From Gordonia polyisoprenivorans (GTDB taxonomy: Bacteria; Actinomycetota; Actinomycetes; Mycobacteriales; Mycobacteriaceae), in contig NZ_CP072203.1 in the NCBI RefSeq assembly GCF_017654315.1, forward strand, positions 3,100,001 to 3,164,000: a stretch of 64,000 nucleotides of DNA. The letters run 5' to 3'. Shown in pieces: positions 27,134 through 35,703 of the stretch. The number at the start of each line of letters is the position of its first letter. Position 1 is the stretch's first letter. The position numbers were made by a program, and so were the translations under genes. The notes below the pieces were generated by a model. That model made no database searches. It was not told the DNA's origin and saw only the letters and a list, made by a program, of their open reading frames with translations.

Positions 27134-28555
27134 TCAGGTGAGCGCGAGCGCCGTCGGACGATAGTCGCCGGAGCGGGCGATGGTGGCCATGATCGTGCGC
27201 AGTGCGTCGGTGTATCGGGGGAGCGCCACATGCGCCTCTTCGGTGTCGGGGAACAGCAAGGTCATCGACGTCTGGTCGCGGAATCGGTTGATCCACATGA
27301 ACACCTCCTCGCTGCTGCCCCGATTGCCGTACAGGCAACCGTTGATGGCGTCGAAGACGTCGACGCCGGGGAGTTTGCGCACATCGACGTAGGACACCAT
27401 CGGTACCGACCACCCCGGTGTCACGTCGATGCCGTCATCGTGCTCGACCAACTCGAGTACCCGATGCAATGACACATCGGTGAGTTCCTTACCCGCCGTG
27501 TAGCTTTCGGCTGCCGGGCCGACGATCGAGGTGAACGTCGCGTCGGCGCCGACGGTGATCGGCACCGGGATCAGACTGGTGAACCAGCCAACCGAATTCA
27601 GTGCCGGTCCCGGCGCCCGGGTGCTCTTCGGAGTCATGCCGAGATAGTCTGTGCACCCGGTGAACTCGTAGCTTGCCAGTGCGGCCACCGCCATCAGTCC
27701 CGCGGTCATGTTGGAGTCGTGTGCGCGACAGATGTCCTCGAAACGTTGCGCCTCGTCTTCGGAGAAAACCGACATCGTCAGGAGTGCGCTGCGTGTGTGG
27801 CCCTCGCTCTCGCCACCGAGTGGCAACGGGAATCCTGGCAGCACACCGCCATTGGCCTCGAGGAGCTCCACCCAACGGCACACCTGCGGAGACTGCCGTG
27901 TCAGGGCGGCCGAGACGCTGCGCTCGTGCTCGCAATACTCGATGTAGCTGCCCACCTCCGGCAGCCCGGTGTCGAGTCCGAAGGCCTCGTTCATGTACAG
28001 CGTGATCAGTTCGGTACAGGTCAATGCCTGCGAAATACCGTCGGTGTCAAGGTGATCGATCGCTCCGTACATGGTGAAGCCGCCCTCCCACTCGATCGCT
28101 CCGAAGGTGAAGCAGTCCCACGAGAACGGCCCCGGTGTCTCGTTCTGGATCTGTTCACGAATCGCTGTGGCCGAGTCCATGTCCCCGTGTGTGGTGGGGG
28201 TCATCGAGATGATGGCCGGGTCGACGACGTGGCGGGCGATGGAGCCGTCGGGCTCCTCGGAGAACCAACAGCGGAAGGTGTCGTGGCGTCGTAGGAAGGT
28301 GTCGATGGCGCGGGTCAGCGCGTCGGCGTCGAGCGGTGAGTGGAAATCGAAGGCCTGCAGGCACAATCGGGAGAATCGGAAGCCCGCGGACTGATTGCGT
28401 TGCGCAGCACGAAGGTAGGCCTCCTGCTGATGGGACGGCGGGACCGGATGGATGGGCGCGCCGGTGGCCGCGGCCACCGCGGTCGGTGACATCGTCCAGC
28501 TGGTCAGCCGACCGATGCGGGGCTCCCATTCGTCGATGAGGCCGAAACTGACCAC
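27134..28555 (-). CDS. Condensation-domain acyltransferase, PapA1/PapA2-like
   Basis: A 473-aa single condensation-domain protein similar to mycobacterial polyketide-associated acyltransferases, which esterify trehalose or other sugars. The catalytic HxxxDG is His168-Leu-Asp-Thr-Asp172-Gly173 (AIDHLDTDGIS). Other family features are LRRHDTFRCWF (~88-98), WDCFTFGAIEW and the VSYVD-like segment near 390. The GTG at 28555 aligns with the start of PapA2-type proteins (VSFGLIDEW) and has GAGG 5 nt upstream. No polyketide synthase is nearby. It is followed by an MFS exporter and is divergent from an antigen 85-like gene. Confidence 0.85.
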   Translation of the reverse strand: MVSFGLIDEWEPRIGRLTSWTMSPTAVAAATGAPIHPVPPSHQQEAYLRAAQRNQSAGFRFSRLCLQAFDFHSPLDADALTRAIDTFLRRHDTFRCWFSEEPDGSIARHVVDPAIISMTPTTHGDMDSATAIREQIQNETPGPFSWDCFTFGAIEWEGGFTMYGAIDHLDTDGISQALTCTELITLYMNEAFGLDTGLPEVGSYIEYCEHERSVSAALTRQSPQVCRWVELLEANGGVLPGFPLPLGGESEGHTRSALLTMSVFSEDEAQRFEDICRAHDSNMTAGLMAVAALASYEFTGCTDYLGMTPKSTRAPGPALNSVGWFTSLIPVPITVGADATFTSIVGPAAESYTAGKELTDVSLHRVLELVEHDDGIDVTPGWSVPMVSYVDVRKLPGVDVFDAINGCLYGNRGSSEEVFMWINRFRDQTSMTLLFPDTEEAHVALPRYTDALRTIMATIARSGDYRPTALALT

Positions 28556-28693
28556 GACAACCTCGATTCTCGAGAAGTAGATTTCGTGCGACGCACGCAA
28601 TGGCCCGTATCGGGCGGCGTGTCGAAAAGTGCTGCAGGACACACACGTTGTGGGGTGACAGTACAGCCGTCCCGCGGCATTGGCAACCAGTCA

Positions 28694-28767
28694 CAGTTGA
28701 TCAATTCGACCAAACCGACTGCACAACAGTGTATTTGATCGCAGTTGGTCAGATGACTCAGTTGGTC
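28694..28767. promoter_or_regulatory. Operator-like repeats in the 357-bp divergent gap
   Basis: CAGTTGGTC occurs at 28742-28750 and 28759-28767 (17-bp spacing). CAGTTGATC lies at 28694-28702 with an inverted GACCAAAC next to it, making GTTGATC-N5-GACCAAAC. The region (28556-28912) is AT-rich compared with its surroundings and separates the acyltransferase from the antigen 85-like gene. A shared regulator is plausible; none is encoded here. I found no other feature in the gap. Confidence 0.4.
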
Positions 28768-28912
28768 TTCGGTCAAACTGTGGACAAGTGTTCACGCCAT
28801 CGGGCACACTTCCGAGCGTCGACCCGCCAGGTCGGCACCACTCATCGACGCCCCGCGTTCTCTGGTTCCGTGTTCTCCGGTTCAGCGGGACCCCGTCACC
28901 GGAGGAATCCTC

Positions 28913-29941
28913 ATGCCGTCGCCCATACCCCGCCCCCGCGTCATTCGCCGGCCCAGGGTCACACCGATTGTGGTTGTGCTGGCCGTGTTTCTCGCAGCAG
29001 CCGTCGTGTCGACCGCCGGAACCGCACAGGCGGCTCCGGGCGGCGCGAGCATCGTCTACCGACACGACGTCGCGCCTCGAGAGATCGCGGTGGGCGTGTA
29101 CTCGCCGGCGATGCGACGCACCATCGACGTCCGGATGATCCCCGCACGCAGTGCGCACGCGCCGACGCTGTACCTGCTCAACGGCGCGGCCGGAGGCGAC
29201 GGCGGCAGCAGTTGGTTCGATCAGACCGACATCCGCACCTTCTTCGCCGACGACGACGTCAACGTGGTGGTCCCGATGGGTGGTGCGGCGAGCTACTTCA
29301 CCGATTGGCGTCGCGACGATCCGGTCCTCGGCCGTCAGAAATGGGCCACCTTCCTGACTTCCGAGCTGCCCACCGTCATCGACGGCGACCTCGGTGGCAA
29401 TGGTCGCAACGCCATCGCAGGGATCTCGATGGCCGGGACGTCGGTGTTCCAACTGGCCCTGCGCGCGCCGAACCTGTATCGGGCGCTGGGCTCGTTCAGT
29501 GGTTGCGCGCAGACGAGCGACCCCGTGGGACAGGCCGCGGTGCGCATGGTCGTCGAGGGCCGGGGACACGGCAACACGGTCAATATGTGGGGTCCTCCCG
29601 CCGATCCCGAATGGCGGGCCAACGACCCCTATGTCCACGCCGACCGATTCCGCGGCAAGTCGATCTACATCTCCAACGGGTCGGGTACGCCCGGCCGCTA
29701 CGACACGCTGAACGGACCGGGTATCGACGGCGACGCGACCAAACTGTCCGAGCAACTGGCCGTCGGCGCGGTCATCGAAACGGCCACCGATGCCTGCTCC
29801 CACAACCTGCAGCGGCGCATGACGCAGCTGGGCGTGGCGGCGACGTTCCACTTCTATCAGGGAGGCACGCACGCCTGGCCCTACTGGCAGGACGAGTTGC
29901 ACCGCGCGTGGCCGCAATTCGCGCAGGCACTCGCGAGGTGA
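28913..29941 (+). CDS. Antigen 85-like mycolyltransferase (esterase D family)
   Basis: A 342-aa secreted alpha/beta-hydrolase. A signal peptide with a TAT-less Arg-rich start and a hydrophobic core (~18-36) ends at AQA-APGG (~40). The nucleophile is Ser172 in GISMAGTSV, the antigen 85 elbow. QKWATFLTSELPTVI and the late histidine in GGTHAWPYW complete the pattern. Ag85 enzymes transfer mycolates between trehalose monomycolate molecules or to arabinogalactan. An ATG after GGAGGA is used. The stop overlaps the next gene's GTG by 4 bp. Confidence 0.9.
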   Translation: MPSPIPRPRVIRRPRVTPIVVVLAVFLAAAVVSTAGTAQAAPGGASIVYRHDVAPREIAVGVYSPAMRRTIDVRMIPARSAHAPTLYLLNGAAGGDGGSSWFDQTDIRTFFADDDVNVVVPMGGAASYFTDWRRDDPVLGRQKWATFLTSELPTVIDGDLGGNGRNAIAGISMAGTSVFQLALRAPNLYRALGSFSGCAQTSDPVGQAAVRMVVEGRGHGNTVNMWGPPADPEWRANDPYVHADRFRGKSIYISNGSGTPGRYDTLNGPGIDGDATKLSEQLAVGAVIETATDACSHNLQRRMTQLGVAATFHFYQGGTHAWPYWQDELHRAWPQFAQALAR

Positions 29942-30894
29942 CGATCACGACCGGGCAGGACGCCGCGACCTGGTGGGAATCGAACACCTGGTCCCTCGCC
30001 GCGCCCCACGGCGCCCGACCGTTTCGGGCCGGCGCCCTTGACGACCTCGTCGCAGCCAAGGCCGGCCGATCCATTTCGGTGGTGGTGCCCGTGGTCGGGG
30101 ATGGCGCGGCGGTGGACGTGGTGCTCCGCGCATTCGCGTCGCACTCCGGGCGGCTGGTCGATGAGGTCGTGGTGAGCACCGACGGCACCGACGGCGCCGG
30201 CGGCGCGTGCGAGGCGTCCGGCGTCCGCGTGATCCCCAGGCCGTCGGTGCTGCCGGGGCTCGCGACCCTGCCCGGGCGGGGCGAGGTCGTGTGGCGCTCG
30301 GTGGCCGCGGCCACCGGTGACATCGTCGTGGTCCTCGACGGTGCGCGACCGGAACCGGGGGACGTCGCGCGACTCGTCGAACCTCTGCTCACCGTCGACG
30401 AGTTGCGGCTGGTCAAGGGCTACCGCCACAGACTCGTCGCCGACGACGCCGATCCGGTCGGAGGCGGTCGGGTCACCGAGTTGATGGTCCGCCAGCTGAT
30501 CGCCGCGCTGAGGCCCGAGCTGTCCGGGGTGATCGAGCCCCTGGCCGGTGAGTTCGCCGCCGATCGGGACCTGTTGACATCGATTCCGTTTGCACCCGGC
30601 GACGGTGTCGACATCGGGATCCTGCTCGACACACTCCACCGCGACGGGATCGACGCCATCGGCCAGGTGGAGCTCGCGTCGCGATCTCACCGTGAAGACG
30701 GACTGCGCGAGGGCGGCGTCACGTCGCGACAGATCGTCGCGACCTTCCTCCGACGTGTCGGGATCGACGATTCGACGGAGCCGTTGACGCAGTTCGTACC
30801 CGACGGGCAGGGTGGTTTCGATCCGATGCGCAACTATCCGGTGGTGCACGGTCGGCCGCCGCTGTGCGGGATCGACATCACCGTTGGCTGCTGA
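29938..30894 (+). CDS. GpgS-like glycosyltransferase (GT81) with altered DxD motif
   Basis: A 318-aa homologue of glucosyl-3-phosphoglycerate synthase, which starts methylglucose lipopolysaccharide synthesis. Conserved landmarks are TWWESNTW, LVAAKAGRSISVVVP, PGRGEVVWRS (~112-121), GGGRVTEL (~176-182, acceptor site), PLAGEFA and SRSHRED (His251). The metal-binding DSD of GpgS is here Asp134-Gly-Ala136. The UDP-binding NEE segment reads VVGDGA, and the phosphate-binding Lys is Arg114. Activity may be changed or lost. The GTG start overlaps the mycolyltransferase stop (GTGA). Confidence 0.82.
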   Translation: MTITTGQDAATWWESNTWSLAAPHGARPFRAGALDDLVAAKAGRSISVVVPVVGDGAAVDVVLRAFASHSGRLVDEVVVSTDGTDGAGGACEASGVRVIPRPSVLPGLATLPGRGEVVWRSVAAATGDIVVVLDGARPEPGDVARLVEPLLTVDELRLVKGYRHRLVADDADPVGGGRVTELMVRQLIAALRPELSGVIEPLAGEFAADRDLLTSIPFAPGDGVDIGILLDTLHRDGIDAIGQVELASRSHREDGLREGGVTSRQIVATFLRRVGIDDSTEPLTQFVPDGQGGFDPMRNYPVVHGRPPLCGIDITVGC

Positions 30895-31065
30895 GGTGTA
30901 CGCCGGAACGGTCATCGTGACTGCTCAGCGGTGATACAACGACGTTCTGCTCGGCTGGTGGAGGGTGTCCGGCGCGTCTTTTTGCTGCCGGTCGGTGGCG
31001 CCGCGCTCCGATTCGGACGGACGGGACCATAAGATGGTGAGTCGAACCGACGAGTGAGGATGTTG

Positions 31066-31806
31066 ATGAGCGAAACCCCCGACACCCGACAGTCCGAACG
31101 TAGCGGCTTCGGCCGCGTGCTCCTCAAGCTCGGTGGCGAGATGTTCGGCGGGGGAGAGGTCGGCCTCGATCCCGACGTGGTCGCCACGGTCGCCGACCAG
31201 ATCGCCGAGGTCGTCGAGTCCGGTGCGCAGGTGGCCGTGGTCATCGGCGGCGGGAACTTCTTCCGTGGCGCCGAACTGCAACAACGCGGCCTTGACCGCG
31301 CGCGCTCGGACTACATGGGCATGCTCGGTACGGTCATGAATTGCCTTGCGCTGCAGGACTTCCTGGAGAAGCGTGGAATCACCACCCGAGTGCAGACAGC
31401 CATCACGATGGGTCAGGTGGCCGAGCCGTACCTCCCGTTGCGTGCGCAGCGACATCTGGAGAAGGGCCGGGTGGTCATCTTCGGCGCCGGGATGGGCATG
31501 CCCTACTTCTCCACCGACACCACCGCCGCGCAGCGTGCGCTCGAGATCAAGGCCGAGGTCGTGCTGATGGCCAAGGCCGTGGACGGCGTCTACAGCGCCG
31601 ACCCCCGCGTCGATCCCGATGCCACGCTGTTCCGCGAGATCACCCACCGTGAGGTCCTCGACCGAGAACTGAAGGTGGCCGATGCGACCGCCTTCAGCCT
31701 CTGCATGGACAACAAGATGCCGATGTTGGTGTTCAATCTGCTGGAACGTGGGAACATCGCGCGTGCCATCGCCGGAGAGCGCATCGGGACACTGGTGAGG
31801 ACCTGA
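31066..31806 (+). CDS. pyrH: UMP kinase
   Basis: PyrH phosphorylates UMP to UDP and is an amino-acid-kinase-fold hexamer. Motifs: [10 protein letters not shown] (N-terminal ATP site), [11 protein letters not shown], and [15 protein letters not shown]. The ATG at 31066 is chosen because GTGAGGA lies 6 nt upstream; GTG 31054 is an alternative. Length 246 aa. frr and cdsA follow in the conserved order. Confidence 0.95.
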   Translation: MSETPDTRQSERSGFGRVLLKLGGEMFGGGEVGLDPDVVATVADQIAEVVESGAQVAVVIGGGNFFRGAELQQRGLDRARSDYMGMLGTVMNCLALQDFLEKRGITTRVQTAITMGQVAEPYLPLRAQRHLEKGRVVIFGAGMGMPYFSTDTTAAQRALEIKAEVVLMAKAVDGVYSADPRVDPDATLFREITHREVLDRELKVADATAFSLCMDNKMPMLVFNLLERGNIARAIAGERIGTLVRT

Positions 31807-31892
31807 TCGGCGGAGGCCAGACCCACCACCGATCCCGACGAACCGGCGAGCCGCATCCAGCCCGACCCGCCACGACGAAACAGGAACACACA

Positions 31893-32450
31893 ATGATCGA
31901 CGACACGCTGCTCGACGCCGAGGAAAAAATGGAGAAGGCGGTGAGCGTCGCGCGTGAGGACATGGGTTCGATCCGGACCGGACGGGCCAACCCCGCGATG
32001 TTCAACAAGGTGGTCATCGAGTACTACGGCGCCATGACACCGATCACCCAGGTCGCGAGTATCAACACCCCGGAACCCCGGCTGGTGGTGATCAAGCCGT
32101 ACGAGGCGTCGACCCTGCGAGACATCGAGACCGCCATCCGCAACTCCGATCTCGGTGTGAACCCGACCAACGACGGGACGCTGATCCGCGTCGCCGTGCC
32201 GCAGCTGACCGAGGAGCGCCGCAAGGATCTCGTCAAACAGGCCAAGGGCAAGGGTGAGGACGCCAAGGTCTCCATCCGCAACGTCCGTCGCAAGGCGGTC
32301 GAAGAACTCAAACGCATCCAGAAGGACGGCGAGGCCGGTGAGGACGACGTGGTCCGCGCCGAGAAGGATCTCGACAAGACCACTGCCGGGTATGTGGCGC
32401 AGGTCGAAGAACTCGTCAAGCACAAGGAATCCGAGCTTCTCGAGGTGTGA
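31893..32450 (+). CDS. frr: Ribosome recycling factor
   Basis: RRF splits post-termination ribosomes with EF-G. The 185-aa sequence contains the hallmark [19 protein letters not shown] and the C-terminal helix pattern [20 protein letters not shown]. It follows pyrH by 86 bp with an AGGAAC site. Confidence 0.97.
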   Translation: MIDDTLLDAEEKMEKAVSVAREDMGSIRTGRANPAMFNKVVIEYYGAMTPITQVASINTPEPRLVVIKPYEASTLRDIETAIRNSDLGVNPTNDGTLIRVAVPQLTEERRKDLVKQAKGKGEDAKVSIRNVRRKAVEELKRIQKDGEAGEDDVVRAEKDLDKTTAGYVAQVEELVKHKESELLEV

Positions 32451-32538
32451 GCGACGTCCGCGGTGTGAGTATCACCGGGGGCGACGACCGAGATGAGGCA
32501 AGACGGACGAGTCGAGACGACAGGCGGAAACGACAACG

Positions 32539-33483
32539 ATGTCACACGAATCGTCGGGGACCGGCGGCACACCCGGCGACCCAGAATCCCCCGACGCCGC
32601 CCCGTCCGAGTCCGCCGCTCCTGATACCGCACGCCCCGGCGAGGCAGATGCCGCCGTGCCGCGTAAGTCACGGGCCGGTCGTGACCTTCCGGCGGCGATC
32701 GGGGTCGGGCTGACCCTGGGCGTCAGCATCATCCTGATTCTGCTGTTCGCGCCGTGGGTCTGGTACATCGTCGTGTCGGTGGCGTTCGCGATCGCCACCT
32801 GGGAGGTCACCAAACGACTGCGCGACGGCGGCTACGACGTGGCGTTCTGGCCACTGCTCGTCGGCGGTCAGGCGATCATCTGGTGCAGCTGGCCATGGGG
32901 GACAACCGGGGTCCTGGTGGCGTTTGCGGCCACGGTCCTCGTCATCATGGTGTGGAAGCTGTTGGCACAGGGCATCACTCGTGCCCCCGAGAACTATTTG
33001 CGCAATCTGTCCGCATCGGTGTTGGTACTCGCTTGGCTGCCGCTGCTGGCTTCTTTCGGCGTGCTGATGGTGCATCAGGATCACGGAGCCGCACGCGTGG
33101 CGACCTTGATGATCGTCGTCGTGTGTTCCGACGTCGGCGGCTACGCGGCGGGGGTGCTGTTCGGCAAACACCCGATGGCGCCGGCCATCAGCCCGAAGAA
33201 ATCGTGGGAAGGGCTGGCGGGCTCGCTGGTGGTGGGTACCGCGGGTGCTGTGTGCACCACGATGTTCCTGCTCGACACCCAGTGGTGGGTCGGCGTGATC
33301 CTGGGACCGGTCCTCGTGGTGTGCGCAACGCTGGGCGATCTCGTCGAATCGCAGGTCAAGCGCGATCTGGAGATCAAGGACATGGGGACCCTGCTGCCCG
33401 GTCACGGCGGCATCATGGACCGGCTCGACTCACTGTTGCCGTCGGCGTTCATCGTCTGGGCCGTGCTGACCGCACTGCTCTGA
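32539..33483 (+). CDS. cdsA: Phosphatidate cytidylyltransferase
   Basis: CdsA makes CDP-diacylglycerol for phosphatidylinositol, cardiolipin and phosphatidylethanolamine synthesis. A hydrophilic Ser/Pro/Glu-rich tail (~1-50) precedes about eight membrane segments. The signature SPKKSWEGLAGS and the C-terminal DLVESQVKRDLEIKDMGTLLPGHGGIMDRLDSL are diagnostic. It is 314 aa. Confidence 0.95.
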   Translation: MSHESSGTGGTPGDPESPDAAPSESAAPDTARPGEADAAVPRKSRAGRDLPAAIGVGLTLGVSIILILLFAPWVWYIVVSVAFAIATWEVTKRLRDGGYDVAFWPLLVGGQAIIWCSWPWGTTGVLVAFAATVLVIMVWKLLAQGITRAPENYLRNLSASVLVLAWLPLLASFGVLMVHQDHGAARVATLMIVVVCSDVGGYAAGVLFGKHPMAPAISPKKSWEGLAGSLVVGTAGAVCTTMFLLDTQWWVGVILGPVLVVCATLGDLVESQVKRDLEIKDMGTLLPGHGGIMDRLDSLLPSAFIVWAVLTALL

Positions 33484-33500
33484 GTCGGGCTCACCAGCTC

Positions 33501-33626
33501 GACAGCGCCCTCCATCTCGCCGACGGCGCTCTTCACATCGACGGCGGCGCTCCTCGAAGCGCTCTCGGCGGAATACCGGGCGCTGTCGGCGGTGTGCCGG
33601 GCGCTGTCGGCGGAGTGCCGGGCGCT
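33501..33626. repeat. Six 21-bp units in a 3+3 inverted array
   Basis: Three units (from 33501, 33522, 33543; first GACAGCGCCCTCCATCTCGC) are followed by three in opposite orientation (from 33564, 33585, 33606; the last GTCGGCGGAGTGCCGGGCGC). The halves can fold into a ~60-bp hairpin between cdsA and the convergent LapA-like gene. Shared edges GGCGG...GCGCTGTC link it to the ftsY repeats. It may act as a bidirectional terminator. Confidence 0.8.
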
Positions 33627-33627
33627 G

Positions 33628-33996
33628 TCAGTTGGCCTTTCGGGCCTTCTTCAGGGCACGGTTCAGCTGGAACGTGCGCGCGCCGCCGATCATCGCGGTG
33701 ATCAATGCACCGGCGATCGCCGCGATCAGCAGGCTGACGCCGACCGGCAGGTCGACCTTCGCGAACAAGAAGTTGATCTGCTGAGAACCCAGGTTCGCGA
33801 GGATGAAGATCAACAGCAGGATGGTGATGATCGCACCGACGACCCAGCCGATGAAGGTCGCGCGGGTGCGAGTGTGTTTGACGTCGTCGATCGCGGTCTG
33901 GGCGGCGACGTGGGAGTCATCGAGCGGCGCCGGATTGCGCGCGTGGGTCGACGAGTCGGTGGCCGGGCGCTCGGAGGACGAATCCGGTGTGCTCAT
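33628..33996 (-). CDS. LapA-domain (DUF1049) membrane protein
   Basis: A 122-aa inner-membrane protein with a polar N-tail (~1-45). It has two transmembrane helices (~48-68 and ~82-104) and a basic C-terminus ([12 protein letters not shown]). The interhelix [22 protein letters not shown] matches the LapA/DUF1049 domain. The start is the ATG at 33996, 30 bp from the divergent rlmN. Role unknown. Confidence 0.85.
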   Translation of the reverse strand: MSTPDSSSERPATDSSTHARNPAPLDDSHVAAQTAIDDVKHTRTRATFIGWVVGAIITILLLIFILANLGSQQINFLFAKVDLPVGVSLLIAAIAGALITAMIGGARTFQLNRALKKARKAN

Positions 33997-34026
33997 GCAC
34001 CCATCATGACATGCGACAATGGGAAC

Positions 34027-35139
34027 ATGACGTCTTTGCCGCTCGTGTTCGACGCGCCCAAACGCGGACGTCCGCCGACACACTTCGCCGACCTCGACCA
34101 GGCGGCCAGGGTCGCCGCGGTCGGCGATCTCGGGCTTCCGAAATTCCGCGCCGACCAGCTCGCACGCCAGTATTACGGGCGGCTCACCGCCGATGTCGAG
34201 GAGATGACCGATCTTCCGGCCGGTGCGCGCGACAAGGTCGGTGCCGCGTTGTTCCCGCAACTGCTCACCCCGGTGCGCCACATCTCCTGCGACGACGGCA
34301 GCACCCGCAAGACCCTGTGGCGACTGCACGACGGCACGCTGCTGGAGAGCGTGCTGATGCGCTACACCGACCGCAACACGCTGTGCATCTCCAGCCAGGC
34401 CGGATGCGGCATGGCGTGCCCGTTCTGCGCGACCGGGCAGGGCGGACTCGACCGGAACCTGTCGACCGGGGAGATCGTCGATCAGGTGCGCGCGGCCGCG
34501 CGGGCTCTGCGCGACGGGGAGTTCGGGGATGCGGGGCGCCTGTCGAACGTCGTGTTCATGGGAATGGGCGAGCCGCTCGCCAATTACAAGCGGGTGGTCT
34601 CGGCGGTCCGGCAGATCACCTCGCCGGCGCCTGACGGTCTGGGGATCTCGGCGCGTTCGGTGACAGTCTCCACTGTCGGTCTCGCCCCGTCGATCCGCAG
34701 GCTTGCCGACGAGAATCTGTCGGTCACCCTCGCGGTCTCGTTGCACACGCCCGACGACGAGTTACGCGACACGCTCGTTCCGGTGAACAACCGCTGGTCG
34801 GTGACCGAGGTGCTCGACGCGGCGCGGTACTACGCCGATTCCACCGGCCGGCGTGTCTCCATCGAGTACGCACTGATCCGCGACGTCAATGATCAGCCGT
34901 GGCGCGCGGACATGCTCGGCCAGAAGCTCCATCGGGCACTCGGGTCGCTGGTGCATGTGAACCTCATCCCGCTCAATCCCACACCCGGTTCCGAGTGGGA
35001 TGCGAGCCCGAAAGACGTTGAGCGCGAGTTCGTCCGGCGGGTCCGGGCTCAGGGCGTGTCGTGCACGGTCCGCGACACCCGCGGCCAGGAGATCGCGGCG
35101 GCGTGCGGCCAACTCGCCGCCGAGGAAACCGACGGCTGA
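34027..35139 (+). CDS. rlmN: 23S rRNA (adenine2503-C2)/tRNA methyltransferase RlmN
   Basis: RlmN is a radical-SAM enzyme that methylates A2503 of 23S rRNA and A37 of some tRNAs. The iron-sulfur motif is [11 protein letters not shown] (CxxxCxxC). [10 protein letters not shown] and the late SCTVRDTRG supply the SAM-site and catalytic Cys regions. The ATG at 34027 gives 370 aa; upstream in-frame starts would run back through the LapA-like gene and the repeats. Confidence 0.95.
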   Translation: MTSLPLVFDAPKRGRPPTHFADLDQAARVAAVGDLGLPKFRADQLARQYYGRLTADVEEMTDLPAGARDKVGAALFPQLLTPVRHISCDDGSTRKTLWRLHDGTLLESVLMRYTDRNTLCISSQAGCGMACPFCATGQGGLDRNLSTGEIVDQVRAAARALRDGEFGDAGRLSNVVFMGMGEPLANYKRVVSAVRQITSPAPDGLGISARSVTVSTVGLAPSIRRLADENLSVTLAVSLHTPDDELRDTLVPVNNRWSVTEVLDAARYYADSTGRRVSIEYALIRDVNDQPWRADMLGQKLHRALGSLVHVNLIPLNPTPGSEWDASPKDVEREFVRRVRAQGVSCTVRDTRGQEIAAACGQLAAEETDG

Positions 35140-35176
35140 GCCGCCGAACCCCATACGACAAGGCCCACACGACAAC

Positions 35177-35207
35177 GCACCCCGGCGAGAAGTTCTCGCC
35201 GGGGTGC
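35177..35207. terminator. Bidirectional terminator after rlmN
   Basis: GCACCCCGGCGAGAA / TTCTCGCCGGGGTGC is a perfect 15-base inverted repeat, followed by CCTTGT on the plus strand. It separates rlmN from the convergent DUF2631 gene. Confidence 0.85.
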
Positions 35208-35232
35208 CTTGTCGGTTCTCAGGATGGTGCGG

Positions 35233-35523
35233 TCAACTCCACTTTTTCTTCGTGAGCATGCCGCGCAGCACGAAGGCGGCGACGATGACGCCGAAGGCGG
35301 CCAACCAGATGTCCTCGACGTGTCCGACGTGGTTTCCGTAGAACATCGCGAACAGCAACACGACCACCACCCAGCCGGCGATGTAGAACGTGCGGGTCGC
35401 CACGCCGTGCCAGCCGAAACGCGCCGAGGGCGCGTCAGCGGGTTCGCGCACCCACCCGGTGTCGATCTCGTCGCTGTGCTCCACGTCGGTGCTTGCCGCG
35501 TGCTCCACGTCGGTGCCTGCCAC
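35233..35523 (-). CDS. DUF2631 membrane protein
   Basis: A 96-aa protein with an acidic N-tail containing two copies of DVEH, then two hydrophobic helices (~46-62 and ~70-87), and a KKKW C-terminus. DTGWVREPADAPSARFGWHG is the DUF2631 hallmark. It lies between rlmN and dxr as in mycobacteria. Function unknown. Confidence 0.88.
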   Translation of the reverse strand: MAGTDVEHAASTDVEHSDEIDTGWVREPADAPSARFGWHGVATRTFYIAGWVVVVLLFAMFYGNHVGHVEDIWLAAFGVIVAAFVLRGMLTKKKWS

Positions 35524-35703
35524 GTTGACTCCTCGCTGCGCACGTCAGAAACGGTCTCTGACGATCGGTAGTAGTACTTCCAGAAGAGCATAGCGGGCAC
35601 GGTGGCGCCGTGTCTCACTCCCCATGCCGCGTCTCGCGTGGCGTCGAAAGTCGGGGGTGTCGCCCGACGGGACGACGTCGGAGATCGGTGCAAGAATGCG
35701 CCC

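Noticed and set aside
33501..33626. CRISPR-like array
   Set aside because: Units are contiguous 21-mers without spacers, and half are inverted; no cas genes are present.
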